This document shows positions 14,923-24,809 of a DNA stretch of 40,355 nt, piece after piece (the stretch's first letter is position 1; each line of letters opens with the position of its first letter). A program made the position numbers and the translations under genes. This DNA comes from JAJYTL01 sp046705265. Lineage in GTDB: Bacteria; Pseudomonadota; Alphaproteobacteria; Ferrovibrionales; Ferrovibrionaceae. Under the pieces are notes generated by a model, which saw only the letters and a list, made by a program, of their open reading frames with translations, was not told the DNA's origin and did no database searches. The DNA lies in contig JBJKQL010000088.1 in the NCBI GenBank assembly GCA_046705265.1, forward strand, positions 1 through 40,355, in the 5' to 3' direction.

Positions 14923-15216
14923 TCAGGCCGTGGGAAGCATGCGGAAACCGCTCGCCGGGCTCGCCGCGGGCGGCGGGTCTTCGAACTCGATTCTGGCGAC
15001 CGCTGCAGCGCACGGCCCCTCGCCGCAGGCCGCGAGCAAGGCAGAAACCGCGTCTTCGGCACCTTCCGCCCTCACTTCCACCGAGCCGTCGATGCGGTTT
15101 CTAACCCAGCCGGAAAGCCCAAGATCGTCGGCCGCGGCGGCGACGAAATAACGGAAGCCGACCCCCTGAACCCGGCCGAAGATTCGAAATTGTTTGATAT
15201 GCCGCCCCGCACTCAC
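14923..15216 (-). CDS. acyP: Acylphosphatase
   Basis: This 97-residue protein hydrolyses the carboxyl-phosphate bond of acyl phosphates. The phosphate-binding loop FGRVQGVGFRYF (13-24) contains catalytic Arg22, and GWVRNRIDGSVEV supplies catalytic Asn40. The length is typical. Its ATG overlaps the pccA stop by 4 bases (15213-15216), so translation is probably coupled to the carboxylase subunit. Biotin carboxylase makes carboxyphosphate as an intermediate, so a link is conceivable but unproven. Confidence 0.92.
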   Translation of the reverse strand: MSAGRHIKQFRIFGRVQGVGFRYFVAAAADDLGLSGWVRNRIDGSVEVRAEGAEDAVSALLAACGEGPCAAAVARIEFEDPPPAASPASGFRMLPTA

Positions 15217-17201
15217 GCGAATTCCAGGATGACCTGGTCGACGGCGAGCGTATCGCCGGGCTTGGCGCGAACCTCGCCGATTTCGCCGTCACGCTCGGCG
15301 CGGAGCACGTTCTCCATCTTCATGGCCTCGATCACGGCAAGCGGCTGGCCGGCCTTGATCTGATCGCCCTCCTTGACCGCGACCGAGACCACCAAGCCCG
15401 GCATGGGGCAGAGAAGAAAGCGCGAGAGATCGGGTGCCTTCTTTTCCGGCATCCGCCGGGCAAGCTCGGCGACGCGCGGCACGCGCACCACGACCTCGCG
15501 GACCGCGCCACGCGCGGTGAGCCGCCAACCGGCACCATTTCGCGCGATCAACGCGGCCATTTCCTGATCATTGACCGAGCCCTGAAACAAACGCTCGCCC
15601 GGATGCCACGGGCTCTTGACCGTGACCGGCTCGCCGGCAAGCCGAAACACGATGACGCCTTCCGCCGCATCCTCGATGACCTCGGCGGCAATGTCGTCGC
15701 CGGATTCCGTCACTACCCATCTGTCGCCGAACGGCCGGGCGGCATCTGGCGCATGGCCGATCGTGACATCCCGGCGAAGCGATTTCAGATGCGCGAAAAC
15801 GGCGGCGGCAATCAACGCCTGACGCTCGCTCGCCGAAAGCGGCGCGCCATGAAATCCGCCGGGAAACTCGTCCGCGAGGAAGCCGGTCGTCAACGCGCCT
15901 TTCTGAAAGCGCACATGCTTGAAAACCGCGGCGAGAAACGTCGCGTTATAGGCAATACCGGCGATATCGACGCGGTCGAGCGCGGCCTGCATGTGATGAA
16001 TGGCGGAATGCCGGTTTTCACCCCAAGAGCAGAGCTTCGCGATCATGGGATCGTAGAAGCGGCTGATTTCCGAGCCTTCGACGACACCGGTATCGACGCG
16101 CACATGGCGGCCTTCCTCCGGTAGGCGAAAGCGCGAGAGCCTCCCGATCGAGGGCAGGAAGTCCCGCACCGGGTCTTCGGCATAGAGCCGGCTTTCGAAC
16201 GCCCAGCCATTCAGCCTGATGTCCGCCTGGCCGAAGGAAAGCCTTTCCCCGGCGGCGACGCGGATCATCTGCTCGACGAGATCGATGCCGGTCACGAGCT
16301 CGGTCACCGGATGCTCGACCTGGAGCCGCGTGTTCATTTCGAGAAAGTAGAAGTCGCGCTTCTCGCCGACCACGAACTCCACCGTGCCGGCGGAAAAGTA
16401 GCCGACCTGGCGCGCGAGGCGCACCGCCTGCTCGCCCATTGCCCTGCGGGTCTCGGCATCGATGAAGGAACTCGGTGCTTCCTCGATGACTTTCTGGTGG
16501 CGCCGCTGGATCGAGCACTCGCGCTCGCCCAGATAGACGATATCGCCGTGCTGATCGCCGAGAATTTGAATCTCGATATGGCGCGGCCTGACGATGAACC
16601 GCTCGATGAAGAGGCGGCCGTCGCCGAAGCTCGCCTGCGCTTCGTTCCGCGCCGAAGCATAACCCTCGCGAAGCTCGGATTGGTTTCGGGCGAGCCTCAT
16701 GCCTTTGCCGCCGCCGCCTGCCGTCGCCTTCAGCATCACCGGATAGCCGATCTCGGCTGCGACCTTGGCCGCCGCTTCCGGCCCGTCGATGATGCCGAGA
16801 AAGCCCGGAATCACGTTGACGCCGGCTTCGCTGGCGATTTTCTTCGATTCGATCTTGTCTCCCATGGCCGCGACCGCCGTTGCCGGCGGGCCGATGAAGA
16901 CGATTCCCCCCGAGGCCAGCGCCCTAGCGAATTTCGCGTTTTCGGAAAGGAATCCATAGCCGGGATGCACCGCCTCGGCGCCGCTTTCCTTCACGGCCTG
17001 GATGATTCGGTCAATCGAGAGATAGCTCGCCTTCGATTCGGAAGGTCCGATCGCGATCGCCTGATCGGCGAGCTTGGTATGCGGCGCCCCCTCGTCCGCC
17101 TCGGAATAAACCGCGACCGTCTCGATGCCGAGCCGGCGGCACGTCTTGATGACACGGCAGGCGATCTCGCCGCGATTGGCAATCAGGATTTTGCGAAACA
17201 T
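15213..17201 (-). CDS. pccA: Propionyl-CoA carboxylase, biotin-containing alpha subunit
   Basis: This 662-residue protein has an N-terminal biotin carboxylase (FRKILIANRGEIACR, then the ATP-grasp loop ATAGGGGKGMR and EMNTRLQVEHPVTE), a central linker/BT domain and a C-terminal biotinyl domain with the canonical AMKMEN site (Lys about 628). It uses ATP and bicarbonate to carboxylate biotin, and PccB then makes methylmalonyl-CoA. Assignment to propionyl-CoA rests on the upstream beta subunit, which has PccB-specific motifs. It lies 63 bases after pccB, and its stop overlaps acyP. It is clearly distinct from the liuD product, for example in the biotin site and the linker. Confidence 0.93.
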   Translation of the reverse strand: MFRKILIANRGEIACRVIKTCRRLGIETVAVYSEADEGAPHTKLADQAIAIGPSESKASYLSIDRIIQAVKESGAEAVHPGYGFLSENAKFARALASGGIVFIGPPATAVAAMGDKIESKKIASEAGVNVIPGFLGIIDGPEAAAKVAAEIGYPVMLKATAGGGGKGMRLARNQSELREGYASARNEAQASFGDGRLFIERFIVRPRHIEIQILGDQHGDIVYLGERECSIQRRHQKVIEEAPSSFIDAETRRAMGEQAVRLARQVGYFSAGTVEFVVGEKRDFYFLEMNTRLQVEHPVTELVTGIDLVEQMIRVAAGERLSFGQADIRLNGWAFESRLYAEDPVRDFLPSIGRLSRFRLPEEGRHVRVDTGVVEGSEISRFYDPMIAKLCSWGENRHSAIHHMQAALDRVDIAGIAYNATFLAAVFKHVRFQKGALTTGFLADEFPGGFHGAPLSASERQALIAAAVFAHLKSLRRDVTIGHAPDAARPFGDRWVVTESGDDIAAEVIEDAAEGVIVFRLAGEPVTVKSPWHPGERLFQGSVNDQEMAALIARNGAGWRLTARGAVREVVVRVPRVAELARRMPEKKAPDLSRFLLCPMPGLVVSVAVKEGDQIKAGQPLAVIEAMKMENVLRAERDGEIGEVRAKPGDTLAVDQVILEFA

Positions 17202-17264
17202 CTGTCAGCCGATCCCTGTTCTCAAAGTTCCGCCGCGCACCCAAGGCCGCCGTTTCACGAACGT

Positions 17265-18797
<1,533 letters not shown>

Positions 18798-18850
18798 CGT
18801 CTTGCTCCGAAATGCCTGGGCTCGACATAGCACCAATAGGCGGCCGATGC

Positions 18851-18870
18851 CAAGGGCCCGGGGCGCCTTG
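18851..18870 (-). other. Hairpin between the ATP12-family gene and pccB
   Basis: CAAGG (18851-18855) pairs with CCTTG (18866-18870) and GCC with GGC inside, with one bulged base and a 3-base loop. There is no T run on the minus strand. It may separate expression of pccBA from the upstream AsmA-ATP12 pair. Confidence 0.35.
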
Positions 18871-18877
18871 AAAGGTC

Positions 18878-19594
18878 CTATGATCCGGGAGTTTGCTGCG
18901 CGATCAGGGCGAGAAACCAGCCCGCCGCCATAACGTCCTCCCGCAACCGCCGGCGCCGCGCGAGCGCGGCTGCATCGACGCCCCAGCGTTCGTTCTGATA
19001 GGTTTCCTCTGTCAGGCTGATGGCGAGCGCCGCTTCAGCCGAAACCGCGCCCTCGACGACGGAGAGGGCGAGAACAATCGAACCGAGATCGGCAGCAAGC
19101 GCTTGCAGGGCGGCAAGAGCAAAACAACCGCGGCCGGCGATTGCCGCGCGGAGATTAGCGAGCGCGGCGGCAGGCTGTTTCAACCCTTGCAGTTCGGCCG
19201 TCACGGCGAGCGATACGCCAAACCGCCCCGCAAGCCAGTCGAGTACCGGCTGGCAAGCATCGGCTTGTCGGCACGCAAGTTCGGCCGGCGTCGCGACGCG
19301 ATAGCAAAGGAGATCGGTCGCCCCATAGGCCGCGAGGCGATCGACCACTTTTTCGCCCTCGACCGCAACCCGGTCGAGGGCCGTTGCCGCGAGGCGAAAG
19401 AGCGGCATAAGATGCGGATCAATGGTTTTCTCCTGGGCTTGCCATTCTGCGGCAATGGCTTCGGCCAGTGCGTGCGTCGGCAAGCGCAGCGGCGCACCGG
19501 CCGGAGTATGAAGCGGCTTGTCGTCAAGCCAAATACCGTATCCTTTGGCATCAAGCCTCACACTCACCGCCTTGTAGACCCGCCGAAGGATCAT
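18878..19594 (-). CDS. ATP12-family F1-ATP synthase assembly chaperone
   Basis: This 238-residue protein matches the ATP12 family, known in mitochondria and alphaproteobacteria, which holds the F1 alpha subunit before assembly. Recognisable segments are the N-terminal YGIWLDDKPLHTPAGAPLRLP, AEAIAAEWQAQ, IDPHLMPLFRLAATALDR, ATDLLCYR and the C-terminal EETYQNERWGVDAAALARR. The ATG at 19594 overlaps the stop of the AsmA gene by 4 bases (19591-19594), which supports this start over an upstream one inside the AsmA gene. No ATP synthase gene is in the window. Confidence 0.85.
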   Translation of the reverse strand: MILRRVYKAVSVRLDAKGYGIWLDDKPLHTPAGAPLRLPTHALAEAIAAEWQAQEKTIDPHLMPLFRLAATALDRVAVEGEKVVDRLAAYGATDLLCYRVATPAELACRQADACQPVLDWLAGRFGVSLAVTAELQGLKQPAAALANLRAAIAGRGCFALAALQALAADLGSIVLALSVVEGAVSAEAALAISLTEETYQNERWGVDAAALARRRRLREDVMAAGWFLALIAQQTPGS

Positions 19595-21648
19595 GGCAGG
19601 TGGTGCAAGGTGTTGCTCAAGCCCGAGCCGAGCCGATGAAAGAAGCCGCTGATGCCGCCGCGCGAAGCGCTGCCGCTCGAGCCACCGCTCCGCGCGCCCG
19701 GCTTCTTCGATGCGCCGAGCTGCGCGATGGCGGCAAGACATGGATTCTGTTTGCCCGTGCCGGCACTGACCAAAGGTATGAAAATCCCAAGCGGATTGAT
19801 CGCCGTTCCCACCACGGCACCGGCCACGTCCTTGGCGAGAGCAAGCTTGTCTGGCATGAAGGTCGGAGAACGGAATGTGCCCCCAACGTCGATTGGGATC
19901 GCGAGGCTGACAAGGCTCGCGTCCTTCGGCCGCGGCGATAATGTAAGATCAAGCGTTTCCGCACCAAGATTGACCGCTCCGGTGCCGCGCACGGTGACCT
20001 TATCACTGTCCGCAAGAAGACCGTCGGCGGTCGCGATCCCCTGGCGGATGTCGAAGCGACCGACGGCGCAATTGAGCTCATTCCCGCCCTTGCCGGAAAC
20101 CCATCGTGGGATTTCATCGATCAAGCCCGCGCCGATGAGATTGAAAAGCCGTGTGTCGAGCTTACTCTTGTTGACAACGAAGCTGACACGACCGTTGAGA
20201 TTGGCCATCAGCTGTTGCATCGAGTTCCCTTCGCCGTTTACGGCAACATAAAGATCGCCCCGGCCTGTTTGAATGATGCCACCGCCGTTTGCCATCTGGG
20301 TCAGGCTCGCGAGATCGATGCCCTTGGCCTCGCCGTCGAGCCGCAAGGCCGCCGGAGTTTGCTCGGCGGCGAGGTCGCCCGTCATCTTAACCTTGCCGCC
20401 GGCGACACCGGCGCTCAAGGCAACGATCTGCAGGTTCCTGTTCGCCAGCGTCACATGGGTTGCGACGTCGTTCAGATTCCAATGGCCGATAATCAACTGG
20501 CCCGCATTGAGCGTAATGTCGGCATCGACAACACCGAGCGCGTCGAGTGGCCAGGGCTTCGCTGAGAAGATTGGGGCGTTTTTGGGCGTCACCACGCGCG
20601 CGAGCGGCGTGGGCAGGTTGGGACCATTATGGAAAAAGGGACGCAGGTCGAGCAATGACGACGTCAGTGCGGCCGCGATTCGCGGCCGGCTGCCGTTCAG
20701 CCAAAGCTTGCCGGCCCCCGCCACTGCGCTATGTCCGAGATTGATCTGCAGCCCTTGGAGATCAAGCTCGCCGCCAAGATTGCCCACCAGGGTGACCGCG
20801 AAGCGATAGGGCAGAACGCCGCGCACCGGGTGATCAAGCGCGGTCGAAAGCGTGGCAAAGTTATGCCCTTCAATGGAAAAGTTTAGATTCAATCCTTTAC
20901 CTTTGAGAGGATCGGTAAGGCTGCCGAGGATGCGCGCACTCATGCCAAGAAAAGAAATCTGGCCGTCGACCGGATAAGGCCGTCCGTGCTCAAAGAGTTC
21001 AGTGAGAGGCCCAACCGTCGCCGTGAGTTGGATCGGTAAGCCGCGATAAAGCGCGTCCGCGCTTAGCAGCACGGGTGCCCCGTTGTTCGCTGTCGCGCTG
21101 AAATCAGCCAGCGTCGCAGAATAGGCTTTACCACTGACGCCATTCCGATAGGTCACTTTGAGATTGTGGATGATCAGCCGGTCGAAATCTGGAATCGTCT
21201 GCGGCGACATCGAGCCGCTTTTCGAAAGCTTTGCCGGCAATTTCTGATGTGGCGCCTGGAACAACCAGTTGCTGCGTCCCTTGGCATCGGTTTCAAGCAA
21301 AAGATCGGCATTTTTCAGGACCAGTCGGTTAATGTTGACGCGCCCGCCATAGAGCAGGGGCCAGAGATCGACCTCGGCATCGAGCTCGCCAATGCGGAGC
21401 ATGTTCGGTCGTGAACCCCATTTGGCATTGGCGAGGGTTACGCCTTTGGTGCTGAGTGCCGGCACCGGGAAAAGAGACAGTTTTAAAGAACCTTGCATGG
21501 TGAGTGTGCGGCCCGTGACGCGCTCTACCTCTCCTGCGATCAACCGCTTGTAGGTATTGAAGTCGAGGCTTTCCAGGAAGGCCACGGCGGCGACCACAAG
21601 TGCCACCACGACCACCAGGAACGCCTTGATCAGACTGCGCTTTCGCAT
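19591..21648 (-). CDS. AsmA family protein
   Basis: This roughly 685-residue protein has one N-terminal membrane segment (about 8-26, rich in Val, Ala and Leu) followed by the AsmA start LESLDFNTYKRLIAGEVERVTGR and GVTLANAKWGSRPNMLRIGE. The long remainder consists of beta-rich repeats such as LDLTLSPRPKD and PIDVGGTFRSPTFMPD near the C-terminus. AsmA-like proteins span the periplasm of Gram-negative bacteria and are linked to lipid transport to, and homeostasis of, the outer membrane. ATG 21648 is chosen because it directly precedes the basic residues and the membrane segment; an in-frame start at 21687 is also possible. It leads the unit continuing to the ATP12 gene. Confidence 0.85.
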   Translation of the reverse strand: MRKRSLIKAFLVVVVALVVAAVAFLESLDFNTYKRLIAGEVERVTGRTLTMQGSLKLSLFPVPALSTKGVTLANAKWGSRPNMLRIGELDAEVDLWPLLYGGRVNINRLVLKNADLLLETDAKGRSNWLFQAPHQKLPAKLSKSGSMSPQTIPDFDRLIIHNLKVTYRNGVSGKAYSATLADFSATANNGAPVLLSADALYRGLPIQLTATVGPLTELFEHGRPYPVDGQISFLGMSARILGSLTDPLKGKGLNLNFSIEGHNFATLSTALDHPVRGVLPYRFAVTLVGNLGGELDLQGLQINLGHSAVAGAGKLWLNGSRPRIAAALTSSLLDLRPFFHNGPNLPTPLARVVTPKNAPIFSAKPWPLDALGVVDADITLNAGQLIIGHWNLNDVATHVTLANRNLQIVALSAGVAGGKVKMTGDLAAEQTPAALRLDGEAKGIDLASLTQMANGGGIIQTGRGDLYVAVNGEGNSMQQLMANLNGRVSFVVNKSKLDTRLFNLIGAGLIDEIPRWVSGKGGNELNCAVGRFDIRQGIATADGLLADSDKVTVRGTGAVNLGAETLDLTLSPRPKDASLVSLAIPIDVGGTFRSPTFMPDKLALAKDVAGAVVGTAINPLGIFIPLVSAGTGKQNPCLAAIAQLGASKKPGARSGGSSGSASRGGISGFFHRLGSGLSNTLHHLP

Positions 21649-21784
21649 CCGACCCGTTCCCGTAGGCGCATACCGCGACAGTGGCATAAACGGGACTACG
21701 CGGCAATCGCCGTTCGGCCTCCTCGGTTGCCGCGCGATCTCCTCAAGACGGTCCGGCTTGAAACAGGACCGATGCTCTAATTAA

Positions 21785-21812
21785 CTCAAATAGCGAAGGA
21801 TTCGCACTTGAG
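21785..21812. promoter_or_regulatory. Two-part inverted repeat in the AsmA/queF divergent gap
   Basis: CTCAA (21785-21789) pairs with TTGAG (21808-21812), and inside GCGAA (21793-21797) with TTCGC (21801-21805). It lies between divergent genes, 112 bases before queF. It could be an operator or a leader hairpin. Confidence 0.35.
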
Positions 21813-21923
21813 AGCATACAGGTCCGACAATGCGAAGCGTGCTCGGCGCCGGTTGCGCATCGCATGGCAAACCGGCTAGCCTGACCCGTCACTTTGTCCG
21901 GCGGCTCTTTTCAGGTCAGGCCC

Positions 21924-22379
21924 ATGAGCGATCACTCTTTCACCATTCTCGGCCAGCCGACGCCCCTCCCTGCCTCGCCGGATGAGGCCATCCTCGAGAC
22001 CATTGCCAATCCGCATCCAGACACCCTTTACTCGGTACGCTTCACCGCTGCAGAATTCACTTGCCTTTGCCCGATCACCGCCCAGCCGGACTTTGCCCAT
22101 TTCGTCATCGATTACGTGCCGGACGCACTCCTTGTGGAAAGCAAGTCGCTCAAGCTCTATCTCGCCTCCTACCGCAACCATGGCGCGTTCCACGAGGCTT
22201 GCACCATCGGCATCGCACGGCGGCTGGTGGATGCGCTGCAGCCGGTCTGGCTTCGCATCGCCGGTTATTGGTATCCGCGGGGCGGCATCCCAATCGACGT
22301 CTTTTACCAGACCGATCCGCCGCCAGACCGACTTTGGGTGCCGGATCCCGGTGTCTCGCCCTATCGCGGCCGGGGGTAA
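21924..22379 (+). CDS. queF: NADPH-dependent 7-cyano-7-deazaguanine (preQ0) reductase
   Basis: This 151-residue single-domain QueF reduces the nitrile of preQ0 to the amine preQ1 in queuosine biosynthesis. The active site FTCLCPITAQPDFAHF (45-60) has the thioimide-forming Cys49 and Asp56. VESKSLKLYL (71-80) is the NADPH-binding QueF motif, and GAFHEACT follows with His90/Glu91. It is the short type rather than the two-domain type of E. coli. ATG 21924 fits the family length. Other queuosine genes are not in view. Confidence 0.95.
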   Translation: MSDHSFTILGQPTPLPASPDEAILETIANPHPDTLYSVRFTAAEFTCLCPITAQPDFAHFVIDYVPDALLVESKSLKLYLASYRNHGAFHEACTIGIARRLVDALQPVWLRIAGYWYPRGGIPIDVFYQTDPPPDRLWVPDPGVSPYRGRG

Positions 22380-22399
22380 TAAGGCCGGCTGCAAGGCCC

Positions 22400-23413
22400 C
22401 TAGGGCTGCGACACGGCGTCTTCGAACAGCGCAAAATCGGCGTCCGGACTGCGTTCGGCGTCGAAACCGAGGAAACGCCAGCTTTCGGCCATATGCGGCG
22501 GCAAAAGCGCGGCGGCGGCCAACCTACCGCCACCCTTAGGATGCGGAATTTGGATGCCCCGAGCATGCAGATGAAGCTTTTTGCTGAATTCGCCGAGAAG
22601 AAACGCGCCGGCACCGCCATATTTCCCATCGCCGACGATCGGGACGCCAATCGCGGCGCAATGTGCACGAAGCTGATGGGTGCGCCCCGTCAAGGGCAGA
22701 AGTGCGAGCCAAGCCGCCCTTCGCCCCGCTGCCTCGATGGTGGCGTAAAGAGTAACGGAGGGCTTACCCTGTTCCCAATCTGCGGTCATGCGCTCGAAAC
22801 CCGGTCCGCCGGTCTTTGCAAGCGGTAGCTCAATCCGACCATAGGCCAGTTTTGGCCGGCCGACCACCAGCGCCCAATAGAGCTTGCGCGCGGACCGATG
22901 GCGGAAAGCCTGGCTTAGTCGGGCCGCCGCCGAGGCGCTGCGCCCAAGAAGCAGCACTCCTGACGTCTCCTTGTCCAATCGGTGGACCAAGCGCGGCCGT
23001 TCGGAAGCGTCGAACTTAAGCCCGTCCAGCATAGCGTCGAGATGACGGCTTAACCCGCTACCGCCCTGGGTCGCAAGGCCAGGCGGCTTATCGATGGCAA
23101 GCACCCAATCGTCACGATACAACACGCGGGTCTTGAGCTCGTCGATATCGTGCGTCCTCACCGCCGGGGTGCCTGTCGGGCCTTGGAGTGAGGAACCGCG
23201 TTCCTCGGCCACTGGCGGAATGCGAACCTGCTGGCCGGATTTCAACCGCACATTGGCCTTGGCCCGACCACCGTCGACGCGGATCTGACCGCTACGGAGA
23301 AGCTTTTCTATGCGGCCCTGCGAAAGGCCGGCAATGCGCCGCCGGAGCCAACGGTCGAGCCGCATGTCAGCTTCGGCCTCTGCGACGGTGACCATTTCGA
23401 CACCTCTGCTCAT
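22400..23413 (-). CDS. RluA-family 23S rRNA pseudouridine synthase (RluC/RluD type)
   Basis: This 337-residue enzyme converts specific uridines of large-subunit rRNA to pseudouridine. An N-terminal S4 RNA-binding domain (about 17-70, RLDRWLRRRI...GRIEKLLRSGQIRVDG) is followed by the catalytic domain with VLAIDKPPGLATQGGSG and HRLDKETSGVLLLGRS (catalytic Asp147), then LPLTGRTHQLRAHCA. S4 plus this domain fits RluC or RluD; sequence reading cannot separate them. The start overlaps the rarA stop by 4 bases. Confidence 0.9.
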   Translation of the reverse strand: MSRGVEMVTVAEAEADMRLDRWLRRRIAGLSQGRIEKLLRSGQIRVDGGRAKANVRLKSGQQVRIPPVAEERGSSLQGPTGTPAVRTHDIDELKTRVLYRDDWVLAIDKPPGLATQGGSGLSRHLDAMLDGLKFDASERPRLVHRLDKETSGVLLLGRSASAAARLSQAFRHRSARKLYWALVVGRPKLAYGRIELPLAKTGGPGFERMTADWEQGKPSVTLYATIEAAGRRAAWLALLPLTGRTHQLRAHCAAIGVPIVGDGKYGGAGAFLLGEFSKKLHLHARGIQIPHPKGGGRLAAAALLPPHMAESWRFLGFDAERSPDADFALFEDAVSQP

Positions 23414-24804
23414 GCCACCCCGCCGAACTCGCCGCCACCCGGCTTCCCGCCTTCAGCCGCTTCGCGAAGCTTTTGCCAATAGGCGAGCCGTTTTGCGATC
23501 TCACGCTCGAAGCCGCGTTCGGACGGACGATAGAAGACCCGGCGCGGCATTTCGTCGGGGAAGTAGTTCTGGCCTGAAAAGCCTGCCTCGGTATCATGGT
23601 CGTAGACATAGCCCTTGCCATAACCCAAGTCGCGCATCAGCCGGGTCGGTGCGTTCAGGATATGCAGCGGCGGCATCAGCGAGCCGGAATCACGGGCGGT
23701 TGCGCCGGCTGTGAGAAAAGCCGTGTACACCGCGTTCGATTTCGGCGCCGTCGCGAGATAGAGGACGGCAGCGGCAAGCCCAAGCTCACCCTCGGGCGAA
23801 CCAAGGAAGTCGTAGGTGTCCTTCGCCGCAAGGGCCTGGGTTAGCGCTGCCGGATCTGCGAGGCCTATATCTTCAACCGCAAAGCGGACCAGGCGGCGTG
23901 CGATATAGAGCGGGTCCTCGCCGCCCGCCAGCATGCGTGCGAGCCAATAGAGGGCCGCGTCGGCATCCGAGCCCCGGAGCGACTTGTGAAGCGCGCTGAT
24001 GAGGTTGTAATGGCCCTCCTCGCCCTTGTCATAAAGCGGAGCGCGACGCGCCACCGCAAGCGCAAGGCCAGCCGCATCGAGCTTTCGCTCAGGCGGCAGG
24101 GCGAAGAGTTCTTCCGCCAGGTTGAGGAGGAAGCGGCCGTCGCCATCGGCCATGGCGCGGAGCGCCGACCGCCCCTCGCCATCGAGCGGCAGGACACGGC
24201 CTTCTGCCGCCTCGGCGCGGGCAAGAAGGGTCTCCAAGGCTGCATCATCGAGCCGGCGCAGCACCAGAACCTGGCAACGCGACAGCAAGGCCGAGTTCAG
24301 TTCGAACGAGGGATTTTCCGTGGTTGCACCGACAAGAACCACGGTGCCCTCCTCGACATAGGGGAGAAAACCATCCTGCTGCGCCCGATTGAAGCGGTGG
24401 ATTTCGTCTACGAAAAGAAGGGTCCCTTGACCCACGGCGCGGCGGGCGCGCGCCTCCTCGAAGGCTTGGCGGAGATCGGCAACGCCGGAAAAGACCGCTG
24501 AAAGCGGATGGAACACGAGGCCCGTACCTTCAGCAAGCAGACGCGCAATCGTGGTCTTGCCGCTACCGGGCGGCCCCCACAGGATCAGGGAGGCCAGCCG
24601 GCCCGCCTGCACCATGCGGCCAATGGGGCCATCAGGGCCAAGGAGATGATCCTGACCAAGAACATCGGCAAGCCGCGCCGGGCGCAGCCGGGCGGCCAAA
24701 GGCCGCGGTATTCCCCCATCCAGGCCCGCGGCCTCGAAAAGCGAGCTTTCCGGCGCCCCCCGACCGCCTCCCGATGTCTTACGCGGCGGACGCCTTGCTT
24801 GCAT
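23410..24804 (-). CDS. rarA: Replication-associated recombination protein A (RarA/MgsA AAA+ ATPase)
   Basis: This 464-residue AAA+ ATPase, related to clamp loaders and eukaryotic WRNIP1, acts at stalled replication forks. It has LRPARLADVLGQDHLLG (40-56), Walker A GPPGSGKTT (77-85), Walker B LLFVDEIHRF (129-138) and sensor 1 GATTENPSFELN. The C-terminal tetramerisation region contains LHKSLRGSDADAALYWLARM and MPPLHILNAPTRLM. It lies 5 bases after the DegP-like gene and overlaps the pseudouridine synthase gene by 4 bases, so the three form one unit. Confidence 0.95.
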   Translation of the reverse strand: MQARRPPRKTSGGGRGAPESSLFEAAGLDGGIPRPLAARLRPARLADVLGQDHLLGPDGPIGRMVQAGRLASLILWGPPGSGKTTIARLLAEGTGLVFHPLSAVFSGVADLRQAFEEARARRAVGQGTLLFVDEIHRFNRAQQDGFLPYVEEGTVVLVGATTENPSFELNSALLSRCQVLVLRRLDDAALETLLARAEAAEGRVLPLDGEGRSALRAMADGDGRFLLNLAEELFALPPERKLDAAGLALAVARRAPLYDKGEEGHYNLISALHKSLRGSDADAALYWLARMLAGGEDPLYIARRLVRFAVEDIGLADPAALTQALAAKDTYDFLGSPEGELGLAAAVLYLATAPKSNAVYTAFLTAGATARDSGSLMPPLHILNAPTRLMRDLGYGKGYVYDHDTEAGFSGQNYFPDEMPRRVFYRPSERGFEREIAKRLAYWQKLREAAEGGKPGGGEFGGVA

Positions 24805-24809
24805 CCTCG

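Noticed and set aside
21649..21923. preQ1 riboswitch upstream of queF
   Set aside because: I could not see the short stem plus A-rich tail of known preQ1 classes; only an unrelated nested inverted repeat is present.
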